A DNA stretch of 6,529 nt from Buchnera aphidicola (Tuberolachnus salignus). Lineage in GTDB: Bacteria > Pseudomonadota > Gammaproteobacteria > Enterobacterales > Enterobacteriaceae. Below are positions 1 to 6,355 of this stretch, one piece after another (the first letter of the stretch is position 1; each line of letters begins with the position of its first letter). Below the pieces are notes generated by a model. The model made no database searches. It saw only the letters and a list, made by a program, of their open reading frames with translations, and was not told the DNA's origin. The stretch lies in contig NZ_LN890286.1 of assembly GCF_900016785.1 (NCBI RefSeq), forward strand, positions 1 to 6,529, in the 5' to 3' direction. A program made the position numbers and the translations under genes.

Positions 1-151
1 ATAGATGCATATACTTTTTTAAAATACATGCTTCTTATATTATAGATGCAAAATAACATATAAAATAAAAAACAAAAAAAAATAAAAAATAAAAAATAAA
101 AAAAATTTTTTATAATATAAAATTTATTATAATCTTTTAGAAAGGCTATAA
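1..151 (+). other. Non-coding region upstream of leuB with direct repeat and A-rich tract
   Basis: No gene is seen here. ATAGATGCA occurs at 1-9 and again at 42-50 within the only part (1-60) that contains appreciable G and C. Positions 61-105 are almost pure A with TAAAAAA repeated at a 7-base period (T at 83, 90 and 97). If the molecule is circular, this stretch joins the T-rich tail after repA1, giving a non-coding region of roughly 325 nt between repA1 and leuB. In IncFII plasmids the replication origin lies downstream of repA1, so this is the natural place to look for it, but no clear iteron array or exact DnaA box is visible. Confidence 0.6.
111..116 (+). promoter_or_regulatory. Possible -10 box for leuBCD
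   Basis: An exact TATAAT lies 35 nt upstream of the leuB start, but no matching -35 hexamer is present at 16-18 nt (the sequence there is A-rich). In DNA this A+T rich such a hexamer can occur by chance. The leuB ribosome binding site AGAAAGG (139-145) follows, 6 nt before the ATG. Confidence 0.3.
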
Positions 152-1252
152 ATGAAAATAAAAAAAAAATACAAAATTGCAGTTTTGCCTGGTGATGGTA
201 TAGGTCCTGAAATAATAAAAGAAGCATATAAAATTATTTCTGTAATAAAAAAAAAAAAATATATTAATTTACAAACAAAAGAATATGATGTTGGTGGTAT
301 CGCAATTGATAAATATAACATCGCATTACCTGAACATACTTTAATAGGTTGTCAAAATTCAGATGCAATTTTATTTGGTTCGGTTGGAGGTCCAAAATGG
401 AATCATTTAAAACTTGAAAAAAAACCAGAAATTTCTTCTCTTCTCTCTTTGAGAAAATTTTTTAATTTATTTATTAATTTAAGACCGGTAAAATTACATA
501 AAAAATTATTACATTTTTCACCTTTAAAAACAAATATTATAAAAAAAGGTTTTGATATTTTATTTATACGTGAGTTAACTGGAGGAATTTATTTTGGTGT
601 TCCAAAAGGACGTAATGAACTAGATCCAAATAATATTTGTGCATTTGATACTGCTATTTATAATACATATGAAATTACTCGAATAGCACAATTTGCTTTT
701 CAACAAGCTCGAAAAAGAAAAAAAAAATTAGTATCTATTGATAAATCAAATGTTTTAGAAAGTTCAAAATTGTGGAGAGAGGTAGTTACAAAAATATCTT
801 ATACATTTCCTGAGGTTCAAATAGAACATTTATATGTTGATAATGCAGCGATGCAATTAATACAAAATCCTTCTCAATTTGATGTTATTTTATGTCCAAA
901 TTTATTTGGAGATATTTTAACTGATGAAAGTGCTAGTTTAATTGGATCATTAGGTATGTTACCATCAGCATCTTTGAATCAAAAAAATTTTGGATTATAT
1001 GAACCCGCTGGAGGTTCTGCTCCAGATTTAAAAGGTAAAAATTTAGCAAATCCAATCGCTCAAATTTTATCATTAGCAATGTTATTTAAATATTCTTTAG
1101 GTTTTTTAGATATTTCAGAAGCGATTGAACATGCAGTTATTACTGTTTTAAAACAAGGGCATCATACTTATGATATATCAGATAAAATAAATTTTATTTC
1201 TACAGATATGATGGGTACAAAAATTTCGGAAAATTTAATGAAGATATTATAA
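152..1252 (+). CDS. leuB: 3-isopropylmalate dehydrogenase LeuB
   Basis: Cytoplasmic enzyme that oxidises and decarboxylates 3-isopropylmalate with NAD+ to 2-ketoisocaproate, the third step of leucine synthesis. The 366-residue protein is full length for the family (about 360). The N-terminal [10 protein letters not shown] motif lies at 12-21, GSVGGPKW at 76-83, the [10 protein letters not shown] active-site segment at 140-149, the conserved lysine at K198 (IDKSN), VDNAAMQL at 229-236, GDILTDE at 253-259, and the NAD-binding stretch [10 protein letters not shown] at 284-293. Substrate and metal ligands expected for the family appear as R101, R111, R140, D230, D254 and D258. The ATG is supported by AGAAAGG (139-145) six bases upstream. 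The gene heads the leuBCD block and its stop overlaps the leuC start by one base (TAATG). It contains a 13-A run at 247-259 encoding I-K-K-K-K, in frame. It is clearly the dehydrogenase family; isocitrate dehydrogenase is unlikely given the leu neighbours. Confidence 0.97.
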   Translation: MKIKKKYKIAVLPGDGIGPEIIKEAYKIISVIKKKKYINLQTKEYDVGGIAIDKYNIALPEHTLIGCQNSDAILFGSVGGPKWNHLKLEKKPEISSLLSLRKFFNLFINLRPVKLHKKLLHFSPLKTNIIKKGFDILFIRELTGGIYFGVPKGRNELDPNNICAFDTAIYNTYEITRIAQFAFQQARKRKKKLVSIDKSNVLESSKLWREVVTKISYTFPEVQIEHLYVDNAAMQLIQNPSQFDVILCPNLFGDILTDESASLIGSLGMLPSASLNQKNFGLYEPAGGSAPDLKGKNLANPIAQILSLAMLFKYSLGFLDISEAIEHAVITVLKQGHHTYDISDKINFISTDMMGTKISENLMKIL

Positions 1253-2643
1253 TGAAAAAAAAAACTTTATATCAAAAAATTTTTGATCAACATGTGATAT
1301 ATGAGGATTTAAAAGAAACACCATTAATTTATATAGATTTACATTTAATTCATGAAGTTACTTCTCCGCAAGCTTTTGAACGGTTAAGAGTTAAAAATCG
1401 AATTATACGGCAATCTAAAAAAACTTTTGCTACTATGGATCATAATGTCCCTACTATACATCAAAATATTAAAAAAATTAAAAAAGATGCAAAAATACAA
1501 CTTAAGACTTTATTAAAAAATTGTAAAGAATTTGATATTACTTGTTTTAATTTAAAACATCCTAATCAAGGAATTGTGCATGTTATGGGTCCTGAACAGG
1601 GTTTAACACTACCAGGTATGACTATTGTATGTGGTGACTCTCATACATCTACACATGGTGCTTTTGGATCTCTTGCATTTGGAATTGGGACATCTGAAGT
1701 TGAACATGTTTTAGCTACGCAAACATTATATCAAAAACGTATGAAAAATATGTTAATTCATATTTTTGGTAACCAGAAAAATAATATTTTTTCTAAAGAC
1801 ATTATTTTAGGTCTAATACGCTCTATAGGAACAGAAAAAGGTGTTGGACATGTAGTAGAATTTAATGGTTCTGTTATTCAAAATATGAGTATGGAAAGTC
1901 GTATGACTGTTTGTAATATGGCAGTAGAAATGGGAGCTAAATCTGGAATAATTCAACCAGATCATATTACTTATGCATATTTAAAAAATAAAAATTTTGT
2001 TCCAAAAAATTATGAATGGTCTTTTTATGTTAAAAAATGGAATACTTTAAAATCAGACTCTAGTTGTTTCTTTGATCAAAAAATATTTTTTGATATTTCT
2101 AATTTATTACCACAAATTACATGGGGAACAAACCCTTCACAAGTTATTTCTATTTCAGAAAAAATTCCTTCTTTACATACTTTAAAAACTCAGTCCGAAA
2201 AAGAAAATGTAAAAAAAACTTTAGAATATATGGGATTAAAAGAGGGTCAAAGTTTAATTAATCTTCCTTTTGATAAAGTTTTTATTGGTTCTTGTACTAA
2301 TTCTAGAATAGAAGATTTACGTGTTGTTGCTTCAGTAGTAAAAAATAAAAAAATTTCTTCTTCATTAGAAGCTATTATTGTTCCTGGATCTAAAAATGTA
2401 AAAAAACAAGCAGAAAAAGAAGGGTTAGATAAAATTTTTAAAAAATCTGGTTTTCAATGGAGACATCCAGGTTGTTCGATGTGTTTAGGAATGAATGATG
2501 ATTATTTAAAACCTTATCAACGTTGCGCTTCTACTAGTAATCGGAATTTTGAAGGGAGACAAGGTTTTAAAGGACGTACACATTTAATGAGTCCTTGGTT
2601 AGCTGCACAAATTGCATTATATGGTAAATGTATTACTTTTTAA
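1252..2643 (+). CDS. leuC: 3-isopropylmalate dehydratase large subunit LeuC
   Basis: Large subunit of isopropylmalate isomerase, an aconitase-family enzyme that works with LeuD to convert 2-isopropylmalate to 3-isopropylmalate in the cytoplasm. At 463 residues it is the usual bacterial length (about 466). The three ligands of the [4Fe-4S] cluster are visible as C348 (GSCTNSR) and C408/C411 (HPGCSMCLG). Other family signatures are [10 protein letters not shown] (34-43), DHNVPT (63-68), [12 protein letters not shown] (128-139), and [10 protein letters not shown] (429-438). The ATG overlaps the leuB stop by one base (TAATG) and no strong Shine-Dalgarno precedes it, which suggests translational coupling to leuB. 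A run of ten A (1255-1264) follows the start codon directly. No disruption is seen, and LeuD follows 57 nt downstream, as expected for an obligate two-subunit enzyme. Confidence 0.97.
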   Translation: MKKKTLYQKIFDQHVIYEDLKETPLIYIDLHLIHEVTSPQAFERLRVKNRIIRQSKKTFATMDHNVPTIHQNIKKIKKDAKIQLKTLLKNCKEFDITCFNLKHPNQGIVHVMGPEQGLTLPGMTIVCGDSHTSTHGAFGSLAFGIGTSEVEHVLATQTLYQKRMKNMLIHIFGNQKNNIFSKDIILGLIRSIGTEKGVGHVVEFNGSVIQNMSMESRMTVCNMAVEMGAKSGIIQPDHITYAYLKNKNFVPKNYEWSFYVKKWNTLKSDSSCFFDQKIFFDISNLLPQITWGTNPSQVISISEKIPSLHTLKTQSEKENVKKTLEYMGLKEGQSLINLPFDKVFIGSCTNSRIEDLRVVASVVKNKKISSSLEAIIVPGSKNVKKQAEKEGLDKIFKKSGFQWRHPGCSMCLGMNDDYLKPYQRCASTSNRNFEGRQGFKGRTHLMSPWLAAQIALYGKCITF

Positions 2644-2700
2644 TATTAATGTTTTAAGTAATATATAAAATTTTTTATATTTGGAAAAATAAATAAAATA

Positions 2701-3303
2701 ATGAAAAAAATGATAAAACATATAGGAATTATAGCACCATTTGACGCATCTAATATTGATACAGATATCATTATTCCAAAACAATTTTTACAAAAAATTA
2801 CAAAAATAGGATTTGGAAAACATTTATTTCATAATTGGAGATTTTTAGATAAATTAGGAAAAATAAAAAATAAAAATTTTATATTAAACCAAAAAAAATA
2901 TAAAAATGCAAGTATTTTAATGACTCGAAAAAATTTTGGATGTGGATCATCTCGTGAACATGCAGTGTGGGCATTACTAGAATATGGTTTTAAAGTTATT
3001 ATTGCAATAAGTTTTTCGGATATATTTTTTAATAATAGTCTGAATAATGGATTACTTTTAATTAAACTTTCCGAAATTGAAATTAATAATTTGTTTCATA
3101 TTATAAATTTAGATCCTTCAATGGTATGTACTATAGATTTAATACAACAAAAAATTTTTTTAAATAATTGCATAATAAAATTTTCTATAGATATCACACA
3201 AAAAAAATCTATTATGTATGGATTAGATATGATTGATAATACATTAAAATATGAAAAAGAAATTAAAAATTTTGAAATTTTAAACAAAAACATATCTTTT
3301 TAA
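2701..3303 (+). CDS. leuD: 3-isopropylmalate dehydratase small subunit LeuD
   Basis: Small (swivel-domain) subunit of isopropylmalate isomerase, partner of LeuC. The 200-residue length matches enterobacterial LeuD (about 201). The N-terminal IDTDIIIPKQFLQ lies at 19-31, GFGKHLFHNWRFLD at 37-50, and the substrate-recognition loop NFGCGSSREHAVWAL at 78-92; the C-terminal half is lysine- and isoleucine-rich and less conserved, typical of this lineage. The start at 2701 gives an N terminus (MKKMIKHIG) matching the family; an in-frame ATG at 2710 is a possible alternative. Neither has a well-placed Shine-Dalgarno (nearest GGA at 2683-2685). The 57-nt gap after leuC holds only an A/T inverted repeat (ATATAAAA at 2663-2670, TTTTATAT at 2673-2680), so co-transcription with leuBC is the simplest reading. 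Confidence 0.96.
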   Translation: MKKMIKHIGIIAPFDASNIDTDIIIPKQFLQKITKIGFGKHLFHNWRFLDKLGKIKNKNFILNQKKYKNASILMTRKNFGCGSSREHAVWALLEYGFKVIIAISFSDIFFNNSLNNGLLLIKLSEIEINNLFHIINLDPSMVCTIDLIQQKIFLNNCIIKFSIDITQKKSIMYGLDMIDNTLKYEKEIKNFEILNKNISF

Positions 3304-3340
3304 ATTTTTAAATTAAAAATATGAATATATTTTTTTTATA

Positions 3341-3398
3341 AAAAAAAAACCCTCAGAATTACCAATGCTTGGGCGGGCCTGATATAATTCTGAGGGTT
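3341..3398 (-). terminator. Perfect 14-bp hairpin with T-tract on the minus strand
   Basis: Arms AACCCTCAGAATTA (3348-3361) and TAATTCTGAGGGTT (3385-3398) are exact inverted repeats around a 23-nt loop (3362-3384). Read on the minus strand, the stem ends in GGG followed by nine T (3349 down to 3341), which is the form of an intrinsic terminator. On the + strand no U-run follows, so it is a poor terminator for leuBCD in that direction, although it could protect the 3' end of that mRNA. The loop contains GGGCGGGCC and ends in GATA, matching the loop of a second hairpin before repA1. Within the loop CCAA (3362-3365) can also pair with TTGG (3369-3372). Confidence 0.75.
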
Positions 3399-3428
3399 AT
3401 AAAAATATTTAAATTTAAATAAATTACA
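3341..3428 (-). ncRNA. Putative small antisense RNA (single hairpin with U-tail)
   Basis: A promoter-like element (3462-3435) and a terminator-like hairpin (3398-3341) on the minus strand would frame a transcript of about 87 nt: some 30 nt of unstructured A/U leader, a 14-bp stem with a 23-nt loop, and a U tail. The size and build are those of the antisense copy-control RNAs of IncFII and IncI-type plasmids (CopA, Inc). Its loop, the complement of 3362-3384, can pair with the loop of the repA1 leader hairpin (5366-5387) through four blocks: UAUC with 5384-5387, GG with 5382-5383, CCGCCC with 5375-5380, and AG with 5372-5373. The existence of the RNA is inference; the alternative is a non-transcribed relic of a duplicated rep leader. 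Confidence 0.3.
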
Positions 3429-3434
3429 ATAAAA

Positions 3435-3462
3435 ATTATACAGTATTTTTTTAAAATATCAA
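3435..3462 (-). promoter_or_regulatory. Candidate sigma-70 promoter on the minus strand
   Basis: Read on the minus strand the sequence is TTGATA (3462-3457), a 16-nt spacer, then an exact TATAAT (3440-3435). That is five of six -35 bases and six of six -10 bases. It points at the hairpin-terminator at 3341-3398, with an expected start near 3428. A chance match is possible in such A+T-rich DNA, but this is the best-matching two-box promoter noticed in the window. Confidence 0.4.
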
Positions 3463-3532
3463 TATTTTATTTTTTATATTTTATAATTATGTTAATATTT
3501 TTTTAGAAAAATAATACAAAAAAAAAAAATCG

Positions 3533-3541
3533 TGATATGAT
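3533..3541 (+). promoter_or_regulatory. Possible extended -10 promoter for leuA
   Basis: TGATATGAT fits the extended -10 form TGnTATAAT with one mismatch, and it sits in the only G/C-containing spot of an otherwise A/T spacer, about 92 nt before the leuA ATG. No good -35 hexamer accompanies it. Another TATAAT lies at 3482-3487, also with a weak -35. Because leuA is separated from leuBCD and has its own ribosome binding site, some promoter in this spacer is expected. Confidence 0.3.
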
Positions 3542-3576
3542 AAAATACTTTAAAAAAAAAATAAATTATTTAAAAT

Positions 3577-3604
3577 TTTTTTATTTTTTTAAAAAAATAA
3601 AAAA
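3577..3604. repeat. A/T-only perfect palindrome before leuA
   Basis: T6-A-T7 (3577-3590) is followed without spacer by A7-T-A6 (3591-3604), a 14-bp-arm perfect palindrome made only of A and T. It ends 28 nt before the leuA ATG, just upstream of its ribosome binding site. It may act only as bent or easily melted DNA; in sequence this biased it may also be chance. Confidence 0.45.
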
Positions 3605-3632
3605 TACATAATATATTAATTATAAGGTTTTT

Positions 3633-5180
3633 ATGAATCAAAAAGTTATTATTTTTGACACTACTTTACGAGATGGTGAGCAATCTTTACAAGCGAGTTT
3701 AAGCATTAATAAAAAAATACAAATTGCACAGTCATTAGAGCGAATGGGAATTGATATTATAGAAGTAGGATTTCCTATTTCTTCTCCTGGTGATTATAAA
3801 GCAGTTCAAATGATTTCTCAAAAAATTAAAAATAGTAAAATTTGTAGTTTAGCGCGTTGTTTAAAAGAAGATATTGAGATTGCCGCAAAAGCAATGAAAA
3901 ATGCAATTTCTCCACGTATTCATTTATTTTTAGGAACTTCTACATTACATATACAATCTAAATTAAAAAAAAATTTTTCAGAAATTGTAGATATGATGTT
4001 AATGTCTATTAAGTGGGCGAAACGTTATACAAATGATGTAGAATTTTCTTGTGAAGATGCAGGAAGAACTTCTTTAGATGATTTGTGTTATATTGTAGAG
4101 AAAGCTATTCACGCTGGAGCTAAAACGATTAATATTCCAGATACTGTGGGTTACACTATTCCTACACAATTTAAAAACATTATTCAAACTTTATTTTTAA
4201 AAGTTCCTAATATTCATAAAGCTATTATTTCAGTTCATTGTCATAACGATTTAGGTATGGCTACTGGAAATTCAATTAGCGCCATTGAAGCTGGTGCACG
4301 TCAAATCGAAGGGACTATTAATGGATTAGGAGAAAGAGCTGGAAATACAGCATTAGAAGAAATTATTATGGCTTTAAAAATTCATGAAAAAACTTTAAAT
4401 GTTTATACAAATATTAAATATCAAGAAATATCACGCACGAGTAAAATCGTTAGTCATTTATGTAATACTCCAATAGCATTGAATAAATCTATTGTAGGAA
4501 AAAATGCATTTTCTCATTCTTCTGGGATTCATCAAGATGGTGTTTTAAAAAATCGAGAAAATTATGAGATTTTAGATCCTAATAGTATAGGTTTAAAAAG
4601 TTGCCCTTTAAATTTAACATCACGTTCTGGTCGAGCTGCAATAAAACATCGAATGAAAGAATTAGGATATTTAGAGACTGACTATAATTTAGATATATTG
4701 TATATTGATTTTTTAAAATTAGCTGATAAAAAAGGACAAATTTTTGATTATGATTTAGAGGCTTTAGCATTTATTAATCAACAACAAGTAAAAACAGAAT
4801 TTTTTAAATTAGAATATTTTCATGTTGAATCTAAATTATCAGGTTTAGCAACCGCTTCAATTATTTTATTATGTGGAAAAAAAATAAATATTCAAAAATC
4901 TACAACTTACAATGGTCCTGTAGATGCAATATATCAAGCTTTAAATAAAGCTGCTTTATATCCTATTGTATTAAAAAAATTTCATTTAGAAGCTAATGGA
5001 GAAGGAAAAGATGCATTAGGAAAAGTAGATATTGTTGTAAAATATAAATGTCGTAATTTTCATGGAATAGGATTAGCAACAGATATAATAGAAGCTTCTG
5101 CTCAAGCTTTAATTAATGTATTTAATGACATTTGGAAATCTCAACAAGTAGATAAAAAATTAGAAAAATTATGTAAATAA
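3633..5180 (+). CDS. leuA: 2-isopropylmalate synthase LeuA
   Basis: First committed enzyme of leucine synthesis: it condenses 2-ketoisovalerate with acetyl-CoA to 2-isopropylmalate in the cytoplasm. The 515-residue protein is close to the enterobacterial length (about 523). The TIM-barrel catalytic domain begins with [11 protein letters not shown] (8-18); metal ligands expected for the family are visible as D14, H202 and H204 ([10 protein letters not shown]) and N238 ([13 protein letters not shown]). [10 protein letters not shown] lies at 297-306. The C-terminal regulatory domain (about 391-515) is kept, with [13 protein letters not shown] at 453-465 and [14 protein letters not shown] at 480-493, so leucine feedback inhibition may be retained. 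TAAGG (3623-3627), five bases before the ATG, supports the start. The gene is cut off from leuBCD by a 329-nt spacer and lies upstream of repA1, unlike the usual leuABCD order. No leader peptide rich in Leu codons was found, so classical leu attenuation is not evident. No clear terminator follows it. Confidence 0.97.
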   Translation: MNQKVIIFDTTLRDGEQSLQASLSINKKIQIAQSLERMGIDIIEVGFPISSPGDYKAVQMISQKIKNSKICSLARCLKEDIEIAAKAMKNAISPRIHLFLGTSTLHIQSKLKKNFSEIVDMMLMSIKWAKRYTNDVEFSCEDAGRTSLDDLCYIVEKAIHAGAKTINIPDTVGYTIPTQFKNIIQTLFLKVPNIHKAIISVHCHNDLGMATGNSISAIEAGARQIEGTINGLGERAGNTALEEIIMALKIHEKTLNVYTNIKYQEISRTSKIVSHLCNTPIALNKSIVGKNAFSHSSGIHQDGVLKNRENYEILDPNSIGLKSCPLNLTSRSGRAAIKHRMKELGYLETDYNLDILYIDFLKLADKKGQIFDYDLEALAFINQQQVKTEFFKLEYFHVESKLSGLATASIILLCGKKINIQKSTTYNGPVDAIYQALNKAALYPIVLKKFHLEANGEGKDALGKVDIVVKYKCRNFHGIGLATDIIEASAQALINVFNDIWKSQQVDKKLEKLCK

Positions 5181-5316
5181 TATTTTTTCTAGAATAATTA
5201 ACAGTATGATTTTTTAAAATTTTATGATATAATTTTTTTATTAAAATAATAATATAAATTTTTATATTTTAAATTATTTTATTTTATTTTAAAAATATAT
5301 TTCATAATTTTATTTA

Positions 5317-5403
5317 ATGATTAGAATAGAATTTATTTCAAACATATTAAAAAATATCAGATTTGCCACTTCTAGGGCGGACCGATACAAATTTGGTTTT
5401 TAA
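5317..5403 (+). CDS. Possible 28-codon leader peptide upstream of repA1
   Basis: ATG at 5317 opens a 28-codon frame (begins MIRIEFIS, ends RYKFGF) that reads through the whole 5356-5397 hairpin and stops at its 3' foot (TAA at 5401-5403). In IncFII (Tap) and in IncI/IncB/IncL/M (RepY/RepB) plasmids, translation of a small leader ORF remodels the rep mRNA so that the initiator can be translated; RepY of ColIb-P9 is about this length. Against it: no Shine-Dalgarno precedes the ATG, and the GC-containing codons belong to the hairpin loop, which would be conserved as RNA anyway. I regard it as plausible but unproven. Confidence 0.3.
   Translation: MIRIEFISNILKNIRFATSRADRYKFGF
5356..5397 (+). promoter_or_regulatory. 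repA1 leader stem-loop I with GGGCGG loop
   Basis: A 10-bp stem (5356-5365 with 5388-5397) closes a 22-nt loop (5366-5387). Two of the pairs, 5357-5396 and 5360-5393, are G-U wobbles, which hold in + strand RNA but become A-C mismatches in the complementary strand, so selection appears to act on the sense RNA. The loop carries GGGCGG (5375-5380), then CC, then GATA, the same core as the loop at 3362-3384. GGGCGG is complementary to CCGCCU at 5501-5506 just before the repA1 ribosome binding site, allowing a long-range pseudoknot of six pairs (one of them G-U). Confidence 0.5.
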
Positions 5404-5493
5404 GTATAAATTTATTTTTTTAAAATTTATATTTTTTTAAAGATTTTTAATCTTTTAAAATTTATGTTTTACTAATCATTTTTTTTTTTTATC

Positions 5494-5511
5494 TTTTTAG
5501 CCGCCTAAGAA
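5494..5511 (+). promoter_or_regulatory. Small hairpin displaying CCGC before the repA1 ribosome binding site
   Basis: UUUUUAG (5494-5500) pairs with CUAAGAA (5505-5511), with one U-G wobble, leaving CCGC (5501-5504) as a tetraloop. The loop is complementary to GCGG inside stem-loop I, about 120 nt upstream. The hairpin also covers the AAGAA part next to the Shine-Dalgarno AGG (5513-5515). In ColIb-P9 and IncB plasmids the equivalent element (structure III, core CGCC) pairs with the structure I loop to switch on initiator translation; the position here is the same, but the assignment is by analogy. Confidence 0.4.
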
Positions 5512-5521
5512 TAGGTTATTA

Positions 5522-6355
5522 GTGTCTAGAAAACAATATGTATATAATCCATATCCAAATTTTGTTCCTGTATTAAATTCAAAAAAAAGACCTTCTTTTA
5601 TTCAATATGCAATGAAATGCGCATCTAATACTGATGTTGCGCGTAATGAAATTAATTATACTCGACAACCAAAGAATTTGAAAACTGGAAAAAAAATTGT
5701 TCGTTTTAGACGTTTAAATGAACATCGAGCACGTGCTTTAAGAGCAATGGTACAAGCTATGTTATATTATTTTAATATTGCTTCAACTTTAGTAATGGCA
5801 TCAGTAGAAAAATTATCTGATCAATGTGGTTTATCTACGATTTCTAAAGCAGGCAATAAATCTATTACGCGAGCATCACGTCTTATTACACAATTTATGG
5901 AACCTATGGGTTTTGTGAAATGTGAAAAAGTATGGGATAAAATTTTAGGTATGTATATTCCAAAAATGATTTTTTTAACTCCTCTTTTTTTTTTATTATG
6001 TAATATTTCAAAAGAAAAATTTAAAAAAATACAAATACAACAATTACGTTGGATTAATCAAAATCTTTTAGAAAAAGGATGTGAAAAAATTACTTTAATA
6101 GAATCTAAACGACGCGCAAAAGAACAACATATTTATTATGCTTTTCAGTCTCGTCAATTTAAACATATAGCTAAAAAGAAAAAAATGTATGCTATTAAAA
6201 TTCTTAAATTAAAAGAAAAAAAAGCGCGTTCTTATCTTTTAAATATGTTAGTAAAACGTTATTCAATACAAGAATTATCAGAAATGGGAGCATCAGCATT
6301 AAAAAAACAAGTAAATATTGAATATTTTAAACTAAGGAAATTAGCTAAATTATAA
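5522..6355 (+). CDS. repA1: IncFII-family plasmid replication initiator RepA1
   Basis: Replication initiator of the plasmid, expected to bind its origin in cis and recruit the host replisome. The 277-residue protein has the length of IncFII RepA (about 285). Recognisable segments are the N-terminal YNPYPNFVPV (8-17), a basic stretch at 52-74, the winged-helix-like core with LSDQCGLSTISKAGNKSITR (98-117) and the MGMYIP-type strand (GMYIPKMIFLTP, 143-154), and a highly basic C-terminal third (about 196-277). The start is taken at GTG 5522 because it gives the MSRK N terminus remembered from Buchnera RepA1 proteins and has AGG (5513-5515) six bases before it; the next in-frame Met is residue 31, inside the conserved region. 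No repA2 paralogue is present. The last ten codons lie inside a perfect 47-bp inverted repeat. A run of T at 5985-5994 is in frame. Expression is probably controlled by the structured leader upstream. Confidence 0.93.
   Translation: MSRKQYVYNPYPNFVPVLNSKKRPSFIQYAMKCASNTDVARNEINYTRQPKNLKTGKKIVRFRRLNEHRARALRAMVQAMLYYFNIASTLVMASVEKLSDQCGLSTISKAGNKSITRASRLITQFMEPMGFVKCEKVWDKILGMYIPKMIFLTPLFFLLCNISKEKFKKIQIQQLRWINQNLLEKGCEKITLIESKRRAKEQHIYYAFQSRQFKHIAKKKKMYAIKILKLKEKKARSYLLNMLVKRYSIQELSEMGASALKKQVNIEYFKLRKLAKL

Larger units (their letters stand above)
3304..3632. other. Spacer between leuD and leuA carrying hairpin and promoter-like signals
   Basis: This 329-nt stretch holds no convincing gene. 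It is almost wholly A+T except for one GC-containing hairpin (3348-3398) and a small island around 3531-3541 containing an extended -10 motif. It therefore separates leuA from leuBCD as an independent transcription unit. In E. coli and in the best-known Buchnera leucine plasmids leuA lies directly upstream of leuB, so this arrangement is derived. A 24-codon ORF at 3537-3611 ends 21 nt before leuA but is made almost only of Lys, Phe, Ile, Asn and Tyr codons and looks compositional. Confidence 0.7.
5181..5521 (+). promoter_or_regulatory. repA1 leader region with multiple predicted RNA structures
   Basis: This 341-nt stretch separates leuA from repA1. Its first 130 nt are A/T sequence with no feature I can support. 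From 5317 it holds a short ORF and, in order, hairpins at 5356-5397, 5402-5434 (TATAAATTT at 5405-5413 with AAATTTATA at 5423-5431, extended by a G-U pair and two A-U pairs), 5439-5455 (AAAGATT/AATCTTT with loop TTT) and 5494-5511. The last one sits directly before the repA1 ribosome binding site. A structured leader with a small ORF ahead of the initiator gene is typical of IncFII, IncI and IncL/M replicons, where an antisense RNA controls copy number. Confidence 0.55.

Noticed and set aside
127..321. Minus-strand ORF of 64 codons opposite leuB
   Set aside because: It lies mostly antisense to a strongly conserved gene, is hydrophobic because it mirrors Lys/Ile codons, and resembles no known family.
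2663..2680. Hairpin between leuC and leuD as a regulatory site
   Set aside because: Eight A/U pairs with a 2-nt loop are weak and expected by chance in this composition.
3096..3293. Minus-strand ORF of 65 codons opposite leuD
   Set aside because: It is fully inside leuD and its Phe/Ile-rich composition follows from A+T bias; no separate signals support it.
3348..3398. Intrinsic terminator of leuBCD on the + strand
   Set aside because: The stem is strong but is followed by TTATAAAAAT rather than a U-run; the T-run lies on the minus-strand side.
3537..3611. 24-codon ORF before leuA as a leucine attenuator peptide
   Set aside because: It has only one leucine codon, is mainly Lys/Phe/Ile/Asn/Tyr from homopolymers, and no terminator/antiterminator pair follows.
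4579..4770. Minus-strand ORF of 63 codons opposite leuA
   Set aside because: It is a shadow of conserved leuA coding sequence, with no ribosome binding site or recognisable domain.
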